64,000 bases of DNA from REEP01 sp964517265 (GTDB taxonomy: Bacteria; Pseudomonadota; Alphaproteobacteria; Rhodospirillales; Defluviicoccaceae): positions 4,544 through 68,543 of the forward strand of contig CAZFBS010000011.1 of assembly GCA_964517265.1 (NCBI GenBank), in the 5' to 3' direction. Below, in pieces: positions 16,765-26,113 of this stretch (positions are counted from its first letter, which is position 1; each line of letters opens with the position of its first letter). Below the pieces are notes generated by a model that worked only from the letters and a program-made list of their open reading frames with translations, made no database searches and had not been told where the DNA came from. Both the position numbers and the translations under genes were made by a program.

Positions 16765-16864
16765 NNNNNNNNNNNNNNNNNNNNNNNNNNNNNNNNNNNN
16801 NNNNNNNNNNNNNNNNNNNNNNNNNNNNNNNNNNNNNNNNNNNNNNNNNNNNNNNNNNNNNNNN
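16765..16864. other. Assembly gap (100 N)
   Basis: Exactly 100 N, a conventional scaffold gap of unknown true length. It removes the promoter and N-terminal part of the following TolC-family gene. Confidence 0.99.
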
Positions 16865-17868
16865 TTGAGCAGAACGTGCTGTTCAACACGGTGGTCGCTT
16901 ATCTCAACGTCTTGGCGACACAGGCGGTCCTGGAATTCGAGGTGCAGAACGAGCAGCGGTTGACCCGCTTCCTGGAGGCGACCCAGGATCGTTTCGAAGT
17001 GGGGGAAGTGACCCGCACCGATGTGTTTCAGGCGGAAGCCCGGTTGGCTCGGGCGATCGCGGATCGGGTTCAGGCGGAGGGCGATCTTCAATCCGCCCGC
17101 GCCCAGTACGTCGCCGTGGTGGGGACACCGCCGACGGATCTGGAGCTTCCCGAAGTGCCGGCCGATCTCCCGGACACGGTGATGGCGGCGATCGAGCTGG
17201 CCGTGGACAACAACCCGCAAGTCCTTGCCGCGCGATTTGACGAACAATCCTCCTTGAATACGGTGGATCAGGTTCGGGGTGAACTGCTGCCCGAGTTGAA
17301 TGTCCGAGGCGAAGCATTTCGCGGGTATGACACCGGCCTCGTCGGCGGGCGCGTGGACGATCTGCGCGCGACGGTCAATGTGGTTGTGCCCCTTTATCAG
17401 GCCGGTGCCGTGTATTCCCGTGTCCGGCAGGCGAAACAGGCTGTCTCCGAGCAGCGCCGCATCATCGATGATGCGCGGCGCCTCGTGGCGGAGGAGGCAA
17501 CGACGGCATGGAGCAACTATATCGCCGCGAAAGCGTCGGTCGAGGCGTTCACCTCCGAAGTGAGAGCCAACGAAGTTGCGGTCGAGGGTGTCGTCCGCGA
17601 GCAGGCCGTCGGTACGCGAACCGTTCTTGACGTTCTCGACACGCAACAGGATCTGCTCGACTCGCAGCGGAATCTGGTCGATGCGCGTCGCAACGAATTG
17701 GGTTTTGCTCACGATTTGAAAAGGGCCACCGGCACATTGACGGCACAGATGATGGCATTGCCGGTCGACTATTATGATCCTGAGATTCACTATCGCAATG
17801 TGCGCGGCAAGTGGTTTGGCACCGGAGAGATCAATGGGGCTCCGGAGCCGACCCGAGTCGGTCCTTGA
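16865..17868 (+). CDS. tolC: TolC-family outer membrane channel protein (N-terminus in gap)
   Basis: The 334 C-terminal residues of a TolC-like outer membrane efflux/secretion duct. The two structural repeats show the long coiled-coil helices (EQRLTRFLEATQDRFEVGE and VREQAVGTRTVLDVLDTQQD) with the hallmark DVFQAEARLARA and QRNLVDARRNELGF stretches. Roughly 120-150 residues, including the signal peptide, are missing in the gap. In alphaproteobacteria this gene commonly precedes popZ and valS, as here. It would serve type I secretion (for example of the Calx-beta protein) or RND efflux; which one is inference. Confidence 0.93.
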
Positions 17869-17997
17869 CGAAAGGCCGGAGATGCCGCCGAACAGAACGC
17901 AAGCCCCATGGCGGCGAGGCCGTCTCCAGCGGCTGGTCTGTCGGCCCTGCGTGGGGCATAAGGGCTGGATGATGAGACGATGCCGGGTTCGGAGACG

Positions 17998-18615
17998 ATG
18001 AACGAAACCGAGAAGGCACAGGCGAATCAGCAAGAGCCTTCGATGGAGGACATTCTTGCATCGATACGGAGGATCCTATCCGAGGACGGCGAGGGTGAAC
18101 AGACGGCTCCCCAAAATGAGAGTGCCCTCGGCACAGCCACTTCAGGGACGGGCATCTCCGAGGCCGGCGCTCCACCCGCACTGGCGCCTGCGGCAGAAGA
18201 CGGAGAACGGGTCGAGGAGGCACCGATGACCGCCGGGGACGAGCGCAGGCACAGTGACGAGGCAAGGCACCGGGATGAGCGGGCCGTCCCGCCGGCGCCC
18301 GAGAAAGCCGCTGTTCCCGAGATCGAATTTGCCGACGTTCTCGATCTGACCCCGGAGATGCGGGCTGGCCCGGTCCTCTCGTCGCCGACCTCGGCCGCGT
18401 CGAGCGACGCCCTTGCGCAACTGGCGAAGGCAATTCTGGACCGGCGAGACGTGGCGATCGGCAGCCGGGACATCACCCTCGAAGGCATGGTCCGGGAGAT
18501 GTTGCGGCCGATGTTGAAGGAGTGGTTGGATCGCAACCTTCCCTACCTGATCGAGCGGCTGGTAAAGAAGGAAATCGACCTGATGGTGAATCGGGCCGAG
18601 CGGCTTGAGGATTGA
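17998..18615 (+). CDS. popZ: Polar organising protein PopZ-like (DUF2497)
   Basis: About 205 residues with the PopZ layout. A short conserved N-terminal helix (SMEDILASIRRILSEDGE) comes first, then a low-complexity Ala/Pro/Glu-rich acidic linker of about 100 residues. The conserved C-terminal helices follow: LEGMVREMLRPMLKEWLDRN and LPYLIERLVKKEIDLMV. PopZ forms a polar microdomain that anchors ParB-parS and recruits cell-cycle proteins. ATG 17998 is chosen because GGAG lies five bases upstream; ATG 17980 is in frame. valS follows about 100 bp downstream. Confidence 0.9.
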   Translation: MNETEKAQANQQEPSMEDILASIRRILSEDGEGEQTAPQNESALGTATSGTGISEAGAPPALAPAAEDGERVEEAPMTAGDERRHSDEARHRDERAVPPAPEKAAVPEIEFADVLDLTPEMRAGPVLSSPTSAASSDALAQLAKAILDRRDVAIGSRDITLEGMVREMLRPMLKEWLDRNLPYLIERLVKKEIDLMVNRAERLED

Positions 18616-18716
18616 CGATGGCGCGCCTCAAGGATTAACAAGGCTCCCTTTTCCGCAACCGCGATGATTATCATCGCCGCGGTCTTCATCAGCACTTCAC
18701 AACAAGCTTGGCACAG

Positions 18717-21371
18717 ATGCTCGAGAAAACTTACCGACCGGCCGACGTCGAGGGCAGGCGCTATGCGGCGTGGGAATCATCCGGCGCGTTCAAGTGCGGA
18801 CAGCGAAGCGATGCCGAGGGGTATGCCATCGTCATTCCGCCGCCGAACGTAACCGGCAGCCTGCACATCGGCCATGCCCTCAACAACACGCTGCAAGACA
18901 TCCTGGTTCGCTTCGCACGCATGCGCGGCCGCGACGTGCTCTGGCAGCCGGGGATGGATCATGCCGGCATCGCCACACAGATGGTGGTCGAGCGCCAATT
19001 GGAGAAGGACGGCGTCACCCGTCATGATCTCGGGCGGGAAGCGTTCATCGAACGCATCTGGAAGTGGAAGGCGGAATCGGGCGGCGCCATCGTCGGGCAG
19101 TTGCGGCGTCTGGGCGCCTCCTGTGACTGGTCGCGTGAACGCTTCACCATGGACGAGGGTTTGTCGGCGGCGGTCGTCAAGGTGTTCGTGGAGTTGTATC
19201 GGCAGGGACTGATCTATCGCGACAAGCGGTTGGTGAACTGGGATCCCCTCCTGCACACCGCCATTTCCGATCTCGAAGTCGAGCAGCGGGAACTGGCCGG
19301 TCACCTCTGGCACTTCCGCTACCCGCTCGAAGGGCAACCGGGGCGCTTTATCGTCGTCGCCACCACCCGCCCGGAGACCATGCTGGGCGACACCGCCGTC
19401 GCCGTTCATCCGGACGACGAGCGCTACGAGAGCCTTGTCGGCAAGCGCTGCATTCTTCCCATCGTCGAGAGGCCGATCCCGATCATCGCCGACATGCACG
19501 CCGATCCGGAGAAGGGGTCCGGCGCGGTCAAGATCACGCCTGCGCACGACTTCAACGACTTCGAGGTCGGGCGCCGGCACGATCTGCCGATGATCAACGT
19601 GCTTGACGCCCGCGCGTGCATGACGGGCCCGATTCCGGAACGCTATCACGGCCTCGACCGCTACGAGGCGCGCGACGCGATCGTTCAGGAAATGCAGGCG
19701 TTGGGCCTGCTCGAACGTATTGAAGATCACGTCCTGATGATGCCCTATGGGGATCGCTCCGGCGTGGTGATCGAGCCGTGGCTGACCGATCAGTGGTTCG
19801 TCGATGCCAAGACACTGGCCGGACCCGCCATTGCCGCTGTCGAGGACGGACGCACCCGGTTCGTTCCGGAACAGTGGTCCAAGACCTACTTCGAATGGAT
19901 GCGCAACATTCAACCCTGGTGCATCTCCCGTCAGATCTGGTGGGGGCATCAGATTCCGGCGTGGTACGGCCCCGACGGAGCCGTGTTCGTCGAGCCGACC
20001 GAGGAGCAGGCGGCAGCGGCGGCACAGGCCCATTACGGCGAGCAGCTTCCTCTCACTCGCGACTCCGATGTGCTGGATACTTGGTTTTCCTCGGCACTCT
20101 GGCCGTTTTCCACCCTCGGCTGGCCGCAGGAGACGCCGGAGGTCGTGCGTTACTACCCGACGGATGTGCTCGTCACCGGCTTTGACATCATCTTTTTCTG
20201 GGTTGCGCGGATGATGATGTTCGGGCTGAAGTTCATGAACGAAGTCCCATTCCGCACCGTGTACATCCATGCCCTCGTCCGCGACGAGCGCGGCCAGAAG
20301 ATGTCCAAGTCGAAGGGCAATGTCATCGATCCGCTCAAGCTCATCGACAGCTACGGCGCCGATGCGCTGCGCCTGACCCTGGCGGCGCTGGCTGCGCAAG
20401 GCCGCGACATCAAGATGTCGGAGGGGCGGGTCGCCGGTTATCGCAACTTCGGCACCAAGCTGTGGAATGCCGCGCGATTTTGCCAGATGCGCGAGTGTAC
20501 GCCGGACCCGCAGTTTGATCCCGGTCAGTGCCGGGAAACGCTCAACCGCTGGCTGGTCGGCAAGATCATCGGTGCCAGCACGGGCGCAAGCACCGCGATC
20601 GAGGCGTTCCGCTTCAACGAGGCGGCTGGCGTTCTGTACCAGTTCACGTGGGGAACCTTCTGCGACTGGTATCTCGAATTCGCCAAGCCGATCCTGGATG
20701 GCGCCGATCCGGCTGCCAAGGCGGAGACACGCGCGGCGGCCGCCTGGGCGCTGGACCAAATCCTTCATATGCTCCACCCGATCATGCCGTTCATCACCGA
20801 AGAGCTTTATCAGTCCCTTGCCGATCGGGGCGGCGAGCAGCTGATCCTCCGCCCGTGGCCCGTGTTCCCCGAATCCTGGATCGATCCAAAGGCGACGGCG
20901 GAAATCGACTGGGTGGTGCGGCTGATCAGCCTGGTGCGCTCGATCCGGGCCGAAATGAACGTTCCCGGAGCGGCCGAGATCCCGCTGCTGCTGAAGGACC
21001 CGAATGATGGCGCGATAGCGCGGCTTGCTTCACATCGTGACCTGATCACCAGCCTTGCCCGGCTGTCCTCCGCCGAGCTTCTCGATCACGAGGTTCCGAA
21101 AGGCTCCGTGCAGGATGTGCTCGACGGCACCACGATCGTCCTTCCGATTGGCAACGTTATCGACATTTCGGCCGAACAGGCGCGTCTGAGCCGGGAGGTC
21201 GCCAAACTGGACAGCGAGATCCTGCGTCTTGACAAGAAGCTCGCCAACCAGGGATTCCTTGCCAAGGCCCCACCCGAGGTGGTGGAAACGGAGCGGGAGC
21301 GGCTTGCCGAAGCGGCCGAAGCCAGAGGCAAGCTGCACGAGGCCGTGCGCCGGCTCGGCGGCTCCAACTAA
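18717..21371 (+). CDS. valS: Valyl-tRNA synthetase
   Basis: About 884 residues, class Ia synthetase. The HIGH motif is HIGHALNN in the PPPNVTGSLHIGHALNN block, and the KMSKS motif is QKMSKSKGNVIDP. The editing (CP1) domain has VVATTRPETMLGDTAVAVHP. The C-terminal Val-tRNA synthetase coiled coil (SREVAKLDSEILRLDKKLAN then FLAKAPPEVVETER) is intact. The ATG at 18717 (MLEKTYRPADVEGR) is the likely start; an in-frame TTG lies nine bases upstream. Confidence 0.97.
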   Translation: MLEKTYRPADVEGRRYAAWESSGAFKCGQRSDAEGYAIVIPPPNVTGSLHIGHALNNTLQDILVRFARMRGRDVLWQPGMDHAGIATQMVVERQLEKDGVTRHDLGREAFIERIWKWKAESGGAIVGQLRRLGASCDWSRERFTMDEGLSAAVVKVFVELYRQGLIYRDKRLVNWDPLLHTAISDLEVEQRELAGHLWHFRYPLEGQPGRFIVVATTRPETMLGDTAVAVHPDDERYESLVGKRCILPIVERPIPIIADMHADPEKGSGAVKITPAHDFNDFEVGRRHDLPMINVLDARACMTGPIPERYHGLDRYEARDAIVQEMQALGLLERIEDHVLMMPYGDRSGVVIEPWLTDQWFVDAKTLAGPAIAAVEDGRTRFVPEQWSKTYFEWMRNIQPWCISRQIWWGHQIPAWYGPDGAVFVEPTEEQAAAAAQAHYGEQLPLTRDSDVLDTWFSSALWPFSTLGWPQETPEVVRYYPTDVLVTGFDIIFFWVARMMMFGLKFMNEVPFRTVYIHALVRDERGQKMSKSKGNVIDPLKLIDSYGADALRLTLAALAAQGRDIKMSEGRVAGYRNFGTKLWNAARFCQMRECTPDPQFDPGQCRETLNRWLVGKIIGASTGASTAIEAFRFNEAAGVLYQFTWGTFCDWYLEFAKPILDGADPAAKAETRAAAAWALDQILHMLHPIMPFITEELYQSLADRGGEQLILRPWPVFPESWIDPKATAEIDWVVRLISLVRSIRAEMNVPGAAEIPLLLKDPNDGAIARLASHRDLITSLARLSSAELLDHEVPKGSVQDVLDGTTIVLPIGNVIDISAEQARLSREVAKLDSEILRLDKKLANQGFLAKAPPEVVETERERLAEAAEARGKLHEAVRRLGGSN

Positions 21372-21497
21372 CCGCAAACTTTCCCTGGCCCTGTTTGGCA
21401 AACTGGTTTTTCGGGCCTGCCAAGGCGGCTGTCCGATGCATTTCGATGGCATGTGTTGAACTGTTGCCGCGGGAGGCGGAGGGCAAAAAGGAAAATT

Positions 21498-21532
21498 TAC
21501 GGCGGAATAGCCGTAAGGCCTATTCCGCCGTA
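21498..21532 (-). terminator. Strong intrinsic terminator for the Ig-like protein gene
   Basis: A perfect 13-bp stem (TACGGCGGAATAG / CTATTCCGCCGTA) with a 9-base loop. On the minus strand it is followed directly by AATTTTCCTTTTT, giving a classical intrinsic terminator 20 bp beyond the stop at 21553. No T-tract follows on the plus strand, so termination of valS here is not implied. Confidence 0.8.
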
Positions 21533-21552
21533 GGCAAGCTGCTGGACCTACG

Positions 21553-22638
21553 CTACACGACCAGCAAGCCGGGATCACCGACGTTTGTAGAGGTCTCAGC
21601 TACAGGATCGGTGCTCGCGTCGTAATTCCAGAGGTAATTGCGATAGATAGAAACGGTGGCTACGTTGGACTCAACCCCATGTTCGTCCGCGGCCTGATAG
21701 GTAAAGCTGTCGACTGGGTATCCTTCCCAGAACACAAGTGCATCGCCGTCTCCGGACGCGGTGACCGTTGTGTCGCTTTCCACCGCCAACGGATCCAGGC
21801 TGTAGTAGTCAACGCCGTCATAAAAAAGCGTACCATTATCTTTTAGTGTGACTATCGCTCCGCCTTTTAGCTCAACGGAGTCGCCGGGTGCGACATCCTG
21901 GCCATTGATTCTTCCGACAGTTATCTTGTCCCCGTCCGGGTCGTTGTCGTTCGCCAGCACATCGATATAAGCGTCGTTCGGATATGGATACGGGTCACCC
22001 TCCTCGCCAACAGCCAACGTCGTGTAAATCAGATCGTCAGCAAGCGACGCATCGGTCGTGGCCGCCGTAGTGGAGTCAGTCGTCTCCTCGTAGGGCAATG
22101 GGTACGGATAATAACTAGGCAGGTAGGCTTTGTCATTGACCGCCACGGGCGCCTGGTTCCCCGTGGGGGGCTCATCATCAGGCACGCCCGTGATTGTGAC
22201 GTGTACCTTCGCCCAGTCGGTGTTGTAGCGGCCATAGACGGCATAACCAAAACTGTCTGATGCGTTATCACCATCGTTCAGGTGCTCGAACTTGCCGTTG
22301 GGGTCATAGGTGACCTTGTTGTTTGCGAGCGTCACCTTGGCGCCGGACGCCAAGGTAATTGTGTACGGCTTCGTGGAGAGCGTGGTCGTATAACTCTCCG
22401 CCGTGGCAACACTCTCGGTGAGCACGCTATCCGTGAGCACGTTGTCCGAAAGGGATGCATCGCTGGTTTGCTTGACCGGGAAAATCTTATAGACGCCGAG
22501 GGCGTTATCGTCATTCTCGAGAACGTCGATGATTTTTGGATTGTCTTCGTCGACGCCCACTTTGTCATCGTCCGCGATGGTTTTTTTCCACGGCCGCTTC
22601 GGCAATAGGCTCGCCGTCAGATCCAGGGTTTCAGCCAT
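21553..22638 (-). CDS. Ig-like/VCBS-type domain protein, probably exported or surface-associated
   Basis: About 361 residues, acidic and Thr/Ser/Tyr/Asp-rich. It starts MAETLDLTASLLPKRPWKKT; GGAGG is nine bases upstream. Two cadherin-like/VCBS-type modules are visible: VDEDNPKIIDVLENDDNALG, then KVTYDPNGKFEHLNDGDNAS with DSFGYAVYG; and later YIDVLANDNDPDGDKITVG with GTLFYDGVDYYSLDPLA and VDSFTYQAADEHG. Between them is a Tyr/Pro-rich linker (LPSYYPYPLPYEETT). There is no Sec signal and no GGxGxD RTX repeats. Such modules usually occur in type I-secreted adhesins, so this may be a small secreted or cell-surface protein (inference). Base composition is more AT-rich than its neighbours. Confidence 0.8.
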   Translation of the reverse strand: MAETLDLTASLLPKRPWKKTIADDDKVGVDEDNPKIIDVLENDDNALGVYKIFPVKQTSDASLSDNVLTDSVLTESVATAESYTTTLSTKPYTITLASGAKVTLANNKVTYDPNGKFEHLNDGDNASDSFGYAVYGRYNTDWAKVHVTITGVPDDEPPTGNQAPVAVNDKAYLPSYYPYPLPYEETTDSTTAATTDASLADDLIYTTLAVGEEGDPYPYPNDAYIDVLANDNDPDGDKITVGRINGQDVAPGDSVELKGGAIVTLKDNGTLFYDGVDYYSLDPLAVESDTTVTASGDGDALVFWEGYPVDSFTYQAADEHGVESNVATVSIYRNYLWNYDASTDPVAETSTNVGDPGLLVV

Positions 22639-22738
22639 TGAGATACCTCCCGCCGCTTGTTCTTTGCATAGCGCACCCGCTGATGCTGGGTTTTTGCTAA
22701 CGCAAACCGTGACAAACGGCAAAAGCTCAAAAGGGTCA

Positions 22739-22762
22739 TTTACCCTGATAATAGAGGGTAAA
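22739..22762. promoter_or_regulatory. Inverted repeat TTTACCCT-N8-AGGGTAAA
   Basis: Perfect 8-bp arms 101-124 bp upstream of the Ig-like protein start. A third GGGT at 22733-22736 can pair alternatively with ACCC at 22742-22745, giving a three-element GGGT/ACCC/GGGT pattern. Operator or transcript hairpin; regulator unknown. Confidence 0.45.
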
Positions 22763-22787
22763 ACCTATGCGCATGCCTCAAATAAAA

Positions 22788-22802
22788 GTTGAATACTTCA
22801 AC
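22788..22802. promoter_or_regulatory. Palindrome GTTGAA-TAC-TTCAAC
   Basis: A 15-bp symmetric element with perfect 6-bp arms, 25 bp from the preceding inverted repeat and in the same AT-rich promoter region. Confidence 0.4.
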
Positions 22803-22944
22803 CATCATGCGCTTTTGCACAGTGCTTTTTCAATCGGGGCCGACGTCATGAATCAGATCTGCAGGCGGTCTTGAACCGGTTGCCGGGGCTGCTGCAGGCG
22901 GACTATCCTGCACTCTCACTTGGGGCGCAGATGGTCGTTGATCG

Positions 22945-23640
22945 ATGCAAAGACAATCCCGATACGGGTTATCGGCGGGGCGTACACCTACAGGCTTGCT
23001 GGTTGCCCTCAGTCTCGTCGTGGCGCTCATCGTTCCGCTCGGAGCCGGCTGCGCCCGGGAGGTCGAGGTCGTCGACGGCGATACCCTGGTGTGGCGCGGC
23101 GAGCGGGTGCGCCTCTATGGCATCGATGCGCCCGAAGGGGATCAGGTGTGCACGCGGAACGCGCGGGACTATTTATGTGGCGAGGCGGCGAGGCAGTGGC
23201 TGATCGACAAGACCGACGGCCAGGATGTCCGCTGTGAGCAACGCGGGCGGGATCGCTACGACCGGCTGGTTGCCGTCTGCTTCGCCGGTGGGGAGAATTT
23301 GAACGAGGGGATTGTCGAAGCGGGGCTGGCGCTGGCTTATCGCCGCTATTCGCGCGAGTTCGTGTCCGCTGAGGACAGGGCGCGTCGGGCGGCGAAGGGC
23401 CTGTGGGCGGGAGCGTTCGTGCCGCCCTGGCAGTGGCGGCAGGGAGCCCGGCTTGCGCTCGCCTCCGGGACCGAGGACACGTGTCCCATCAAGGGCAATG
23501 TCAGCCGGAACGGGCGCATCTATCATCTTCCAGGCGGGCGCCATTACGACGTCGTTCAGCTCGATCCGCTCAGGGGCGACCGCTGCTTCGAAACGGAGCA
23601 AGAGGCAATCGAGGCTGGCTTTCGTCGGGCCAAGCGATAG
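22945..23640 (+). CDS. Thermonuclease-family (SNase-like) nuclease, secreted or anchored
   Basis: A 231-residue protein. A basic N-terminus and hydrophobic segment (LLVALSLVVALIVPLGAGCA) suggest a signal peptide or, with Cys at the end, a lipoprotein. The SNase domain follows: EVVDGDTLVWRGERVRLYG, IDAPEGDQVC, RDRYDRLVAVCF and NEGIVEAGLALAYRRYSREF. The active-site Asp/Arg/Glu set looks preserved. The C-terminal extension (CPIKGNVSRNGRIYHLPGG to EQEAIEAGFRRAKR) is the Cys-flanked module often found after SNase domains and is thought to bind Ca2+ or DNA. It likely degrades extracellular or periplasmic nucleic acid. Confidence 0.88.
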   Translation: MQRQSRYGLSAGRTPTGLLVALSLVVALIVPLGAGCAREVEVVDGDTLVWRGERVRLYGIDAPEGDQVCTRNARDYLCGEAARQWLIDKTDGQDVRCEQRGRDRYDRLVAVCFAGGENLNEGIVEAGLALAYRRYSREFVSAEDRARRAAKGLWAGAFVPPWQWRQGARLALASGTEDTCPIKGNVSRNGRIYHLPGGRHYDVVQLDPLRGDRCFETEQEAIEAGFRRAKR

Positions 23641-23748
23641 CGCCTTCCACCAAAGTGCCCTCTCCGGCCTGCGCGCAAGGGCGCGCACCGTTCGCTTGGA
23701 CCGGGGATGACTGATCGGCAACTGAGGGGCGTGCGGGCCAGGTATGGC

Positions 23749-24321
23749 TCAGGACGATCCCGCGATGTGGGCACCTGCGTCCGCCATTTGCTTCAGCGCC
23801 GCCCGGCCCTGCTCTTCCGTCACCGGCTTCGTCGCGTTCTCGATCACCCAGGCCTCGAACCCCGCCGCCAGCGCGTCCAGCACCGTCGCCGCCACGCAAA
23901 CGTCCTGCGCCAGTCCACCGACCCAAACGCGCCGGATCCCGTGACTCTTCATGTACGTGGCAAGGCCAGTCTGATCAAAGGCGGAGTTCTGATCCTGATC
24001 GAACCGCACTCCTTTGGTGACGATGATGGCGTCCTGGGGCAGCCGCAGATCGGGATGAAACGCGGCTCCCTCGGTATCCTGGACGCAATGCGGCGGCCAC
24101 GGCCCGCCTTGTTCCTTGAAGCTGAGGTGAACGAGCGGATGCCAGTCGCGCGAGGCGAACACCGGAACATGCTTTTCGGCGGCAGCAGCCACCCATGCGT
24201 TGAGGATCGGGATCACCTCATCGCCATGCGCGATCGGCAGCTTGCCGCCGGGGCAGAAGTCGTTCTGGACATCGATCACCATCAAGGCGTCGCCGTCTTC
24301 GAGAGCCTCACGCGGAGTCAT
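23749..24321 (-). CDS. pncA: Nicotinamidase
   Basis: A 190-residue isochorismatase-fold hydrolase. The catalytic triad is visible: Asp17 in MVIDVQNDFCPGG, Lys in IIVTKGVRFD and Cys in GGLAQDVCVAATVLDA. Metal ligands are in SRDWHPLVHLSF. It deamidates nicotinamide to nicotinate for NAD salvage. Its start overlaps the stop of pncB by four bases (ATGA), so the two are translationally coupled and the enzymes act consecutively. Confidence 0.94.
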   Translation of the reverse strand: MTPREALEDGDALMVIDVQNDFCPGGKLPIAHGDEVIPILNAWVAAAAEKHVPVFASRDWHPLVHLSFKEQGGPWPPHCVQDTEGAAFHPDLRLPQDAIIVTKGVRFDQDQNSAFDQTGLATYMKSHGIRRVWVGGLAQDVCVAATVLDALAAGFEAWVIENATKPVTEEQGRAALKQMADAGAHIAGSS

Positions 24322-25697
24322 GCTTGGGATCCTTCCTTCGCAAGAATGCGCTGTTTGATTTCGTCCTGGTAACCGCGCAGCGCCTCAGTGATCCTGACAG
24401 GATACGCAGGGTCGGCGGGAGACAGGGCGCGGATCGCATCCGGCAGCCGGCTCAATTCCTCGGCGGCATGCTCTCGTGCCTGCTCGAGACCGACACGCCC
24501 GGCCGTCGTTCGCGCACCCCCCTCCATCACCGGCTCCAGCAGCGGACGCCCGGGACCGCGTTCATCGGCGCGCGCGATGATGTCGCCGACCGCGCGGCCG
24601 TCCCGCTCCTCGCGGAACACCTGTTTGCGGCCCGGCAACACCGGCTTTCCCGTCGATGTCTTCAACCGCCCTTGACCGGCATAGGCACAGAGCTTGTAGG
24701 CAATATCGAGGCTCGGCGCGTCTTCCGAGACACCCATCTTGGTCCCGACACCGAAGCCGGTAATGGGCGCATTGCTGGAGACGATCCCGTCAATCACCGA
24801 CTCGTCAAGACTGCTGCTGGCGAAGATGGCGACCCGCTCCAGCCCGGCTCCGTCAAGACGCTCCCGCACCTTGAATGCAAGGTCGATCAGATCGCCGGAG
24901 TCTAGCCGGACGGCGCGGACATTGAAGTCGTCGCCGAGTTCGCGGGCGAGTTCGCAAACCTTCTCGACCCCTCGCAACGTGTCGTAGGTGTCGATGAGCA
25001 GGACCGTTTGCGGATACAGCCGTGCAAACGAGCGGAACGCGTCGATTTCCTCCTCCCAGGCCTCGATGAAGCTGTGGGCCATCGTTCCCGAGGTGTTGAC
25101 GCCATAGACCTTGCTTGCAAAGACGTTGGAGGTCGCGGCGACCCCGGCGATATGGAACGCCCGTGCCGCCTTGACCGCCGCGTCGATGCCGTGCATCCGG
25201 CGCGGCCCGAAATCGACCACCGTCCGTCCCCGTGCCGCCGTCACCACCCGGACCGCCTTCGACGCCAGTGTCGTTTGCAGATGGACCTGATTCATGATGA
25301 ACGTCTCGGCGAGCTGAGCCTCGCCGATCGGTGCCGTGACCTCAAGGATCGGCTCATTGGCAAACACCGGCGTTCCCTCCCGAACCGCCCAAACGTCGCC
25401 GCTGAACCGCACGGTTTCCAGCCAGCGGAGAAACGCCTCACTGAACAGTCCCAGCGAGGCAAGGTGATCCAGGCTCTCGGTTCCGAACCGCAGGCTCTCA
25501 AGGTAACGGAGAATGTCGTCCAGCCCGCATGCGAGCAGAAAATTGCGCGTTTCCGGAAGCCGGCGCACGAACAGGCTGAACGTCGCCGGCGCAAACATCC
25601 GCTCGACGAAGTACGCTTGGCACATCGTCAACTCGTAAAGGTCGGTAAACAGGGCCACCGTCTGATCGTTGATCCAGGGATTGGCCGCTGTCGTCAT
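24318..25697 (-). CDS. pncB: Nicotinate phosphoribosyltransferase
   Basis: About 459 residues from ATG 25697 (AAGGGGG upstream). The N-terminal NDQTVALFTDLYELTMCQAY is typical of NAPRTases. Also present are FGPRRMHGIDAAVKAARAFH, the substrate-binding GVNTSGTMAHSFIEAWEEE with the catalytic His, VRLDSGDLIDLAFKVRE and GFGVGTKMGVSEDAPSLD. It converts nicotinate plus PRPP to nicotinate mononucleotide. It is the first gene of a two-gene pncB-pncA operon. Confidence 0.95.
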   Translation of the reverse strand: MTTAANPWINDQTVALFTDLYELTMCQAYFVERMFAPATFSLFVRRLPETRNFLLACGLDDILRYLESLRFGTESLDHLASLGLFSEAFLRWLETVRFSGDVWAVREGTPVFANEPILEVTAPIGEAQLAETFIMNQVHLQTTLASKAVRVVTAARGRTVVDFGPRRMHGIDAAVKAARAFHIAGVAATSNVFASKVYGVNTSGTMAHSFIEAWEEEIDAFRSFARLYPQTVLLIDTYDTLRGVEKVCELARELGDDFNVRAVRLDSGDLIDLAFKVRERLDGAGLERVAIFASSSLDESVIDGIVSSNAPITGFGVGTKMGVSEDAPSLDIAYKLCAYAGQGRLKTSTGKPVLPGRKQVFREERDGRAVGDIIARADERGPGRPLLEPVMEGGARTTAGRVGLEQAREHAAEELSRLPDAIRALSPADPAYPVRITEALRGYQDEIKQRILAKEGSQA

Positions 25698-25915
25698 GGT
25701 CTGACCCCCTTCACGCCACTGGCTCCGCATCGCCCGATGCAGGATGCCGTCCCTGCTTCGCGTTATCAAGTGCCGGCCGCGCCCGCTGCACTCCGGCCCC
25801 TTTCATCCGCTCGCAGCGGGATAAAAGCTTGGCACGGTGCTGACGGGTGAGCGACAATGCGGCCGGGACTGGCTTCCGTTCCTTGCGACCGCGACATCTC
25901 GACGGGAGAGACGGC

Positions 25916-26113
25916 ATGTTGACCATCGCGACCTTGCGCGAGCCCAACGGGCGCTGGACCGCCGAGATCGTGGAGTTGCCCGAAATTCTCGCCTATGGAG
26001 ACAGCCGTGTGGAGGCCATCGCCAAGGTCGAAGCGTTGGCGTTGCGGCTGTTCGCCGATCGCCTCGAGCATGGCGACGATGTGCCGGAGGTCCACTGCCT
26101 GTTTGCCGCATAG
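25916..26113 (+). CDS. Solitary HicB-like small protein
   Basis: A 65-residue protein: MLTIATLREPNGRWTAEIVE then LPEILAYGDSRVEAIAKVEA, a beta-beta-alpha HicB_lk fold in which a partial RNase H-like domain normally neutralises a HicA toxin. GGGAGAG lies seven bases before the ATG. No HicA-like frame with its GSH(H)xxY motif is adjacent on either strand, and there is no C-terminal DNA-binding extension. It is therefore an orphan HicB domain, and a toxin-antitoxin role cannot be claimed. Confidence 0.75.
   Translation: MLTIATLREPNGRWTAEIVELPEILAYGDSRVEAIAKVEALALRLFADRLEHGDDVPEVHCLFAA

Larger units (their letters stand above)
22639..22944. other. Intergenic region with AT-rich, palindrome-bearing promoter
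   Basis: Divergent region between the Ig-like protein (minus) and the nuclease (plus). Bases about 22690-22830 are AT-rich and hold two inverted repeats, listed separately. Confidence 0.55.

Noticed and set aside
18777..20777. 666-codon minus-strand frame opposite valS
   Set aside because: Mirror frame of a canonical valyl-tRNA synthetase; no domain, start signal or family pattern.
25916..26113. A complete HicAB toxin-antitoxin locus
   Set aside because: Only the HicB-like half is present; no HicA-like frame was seen within 500 bp on either strand.
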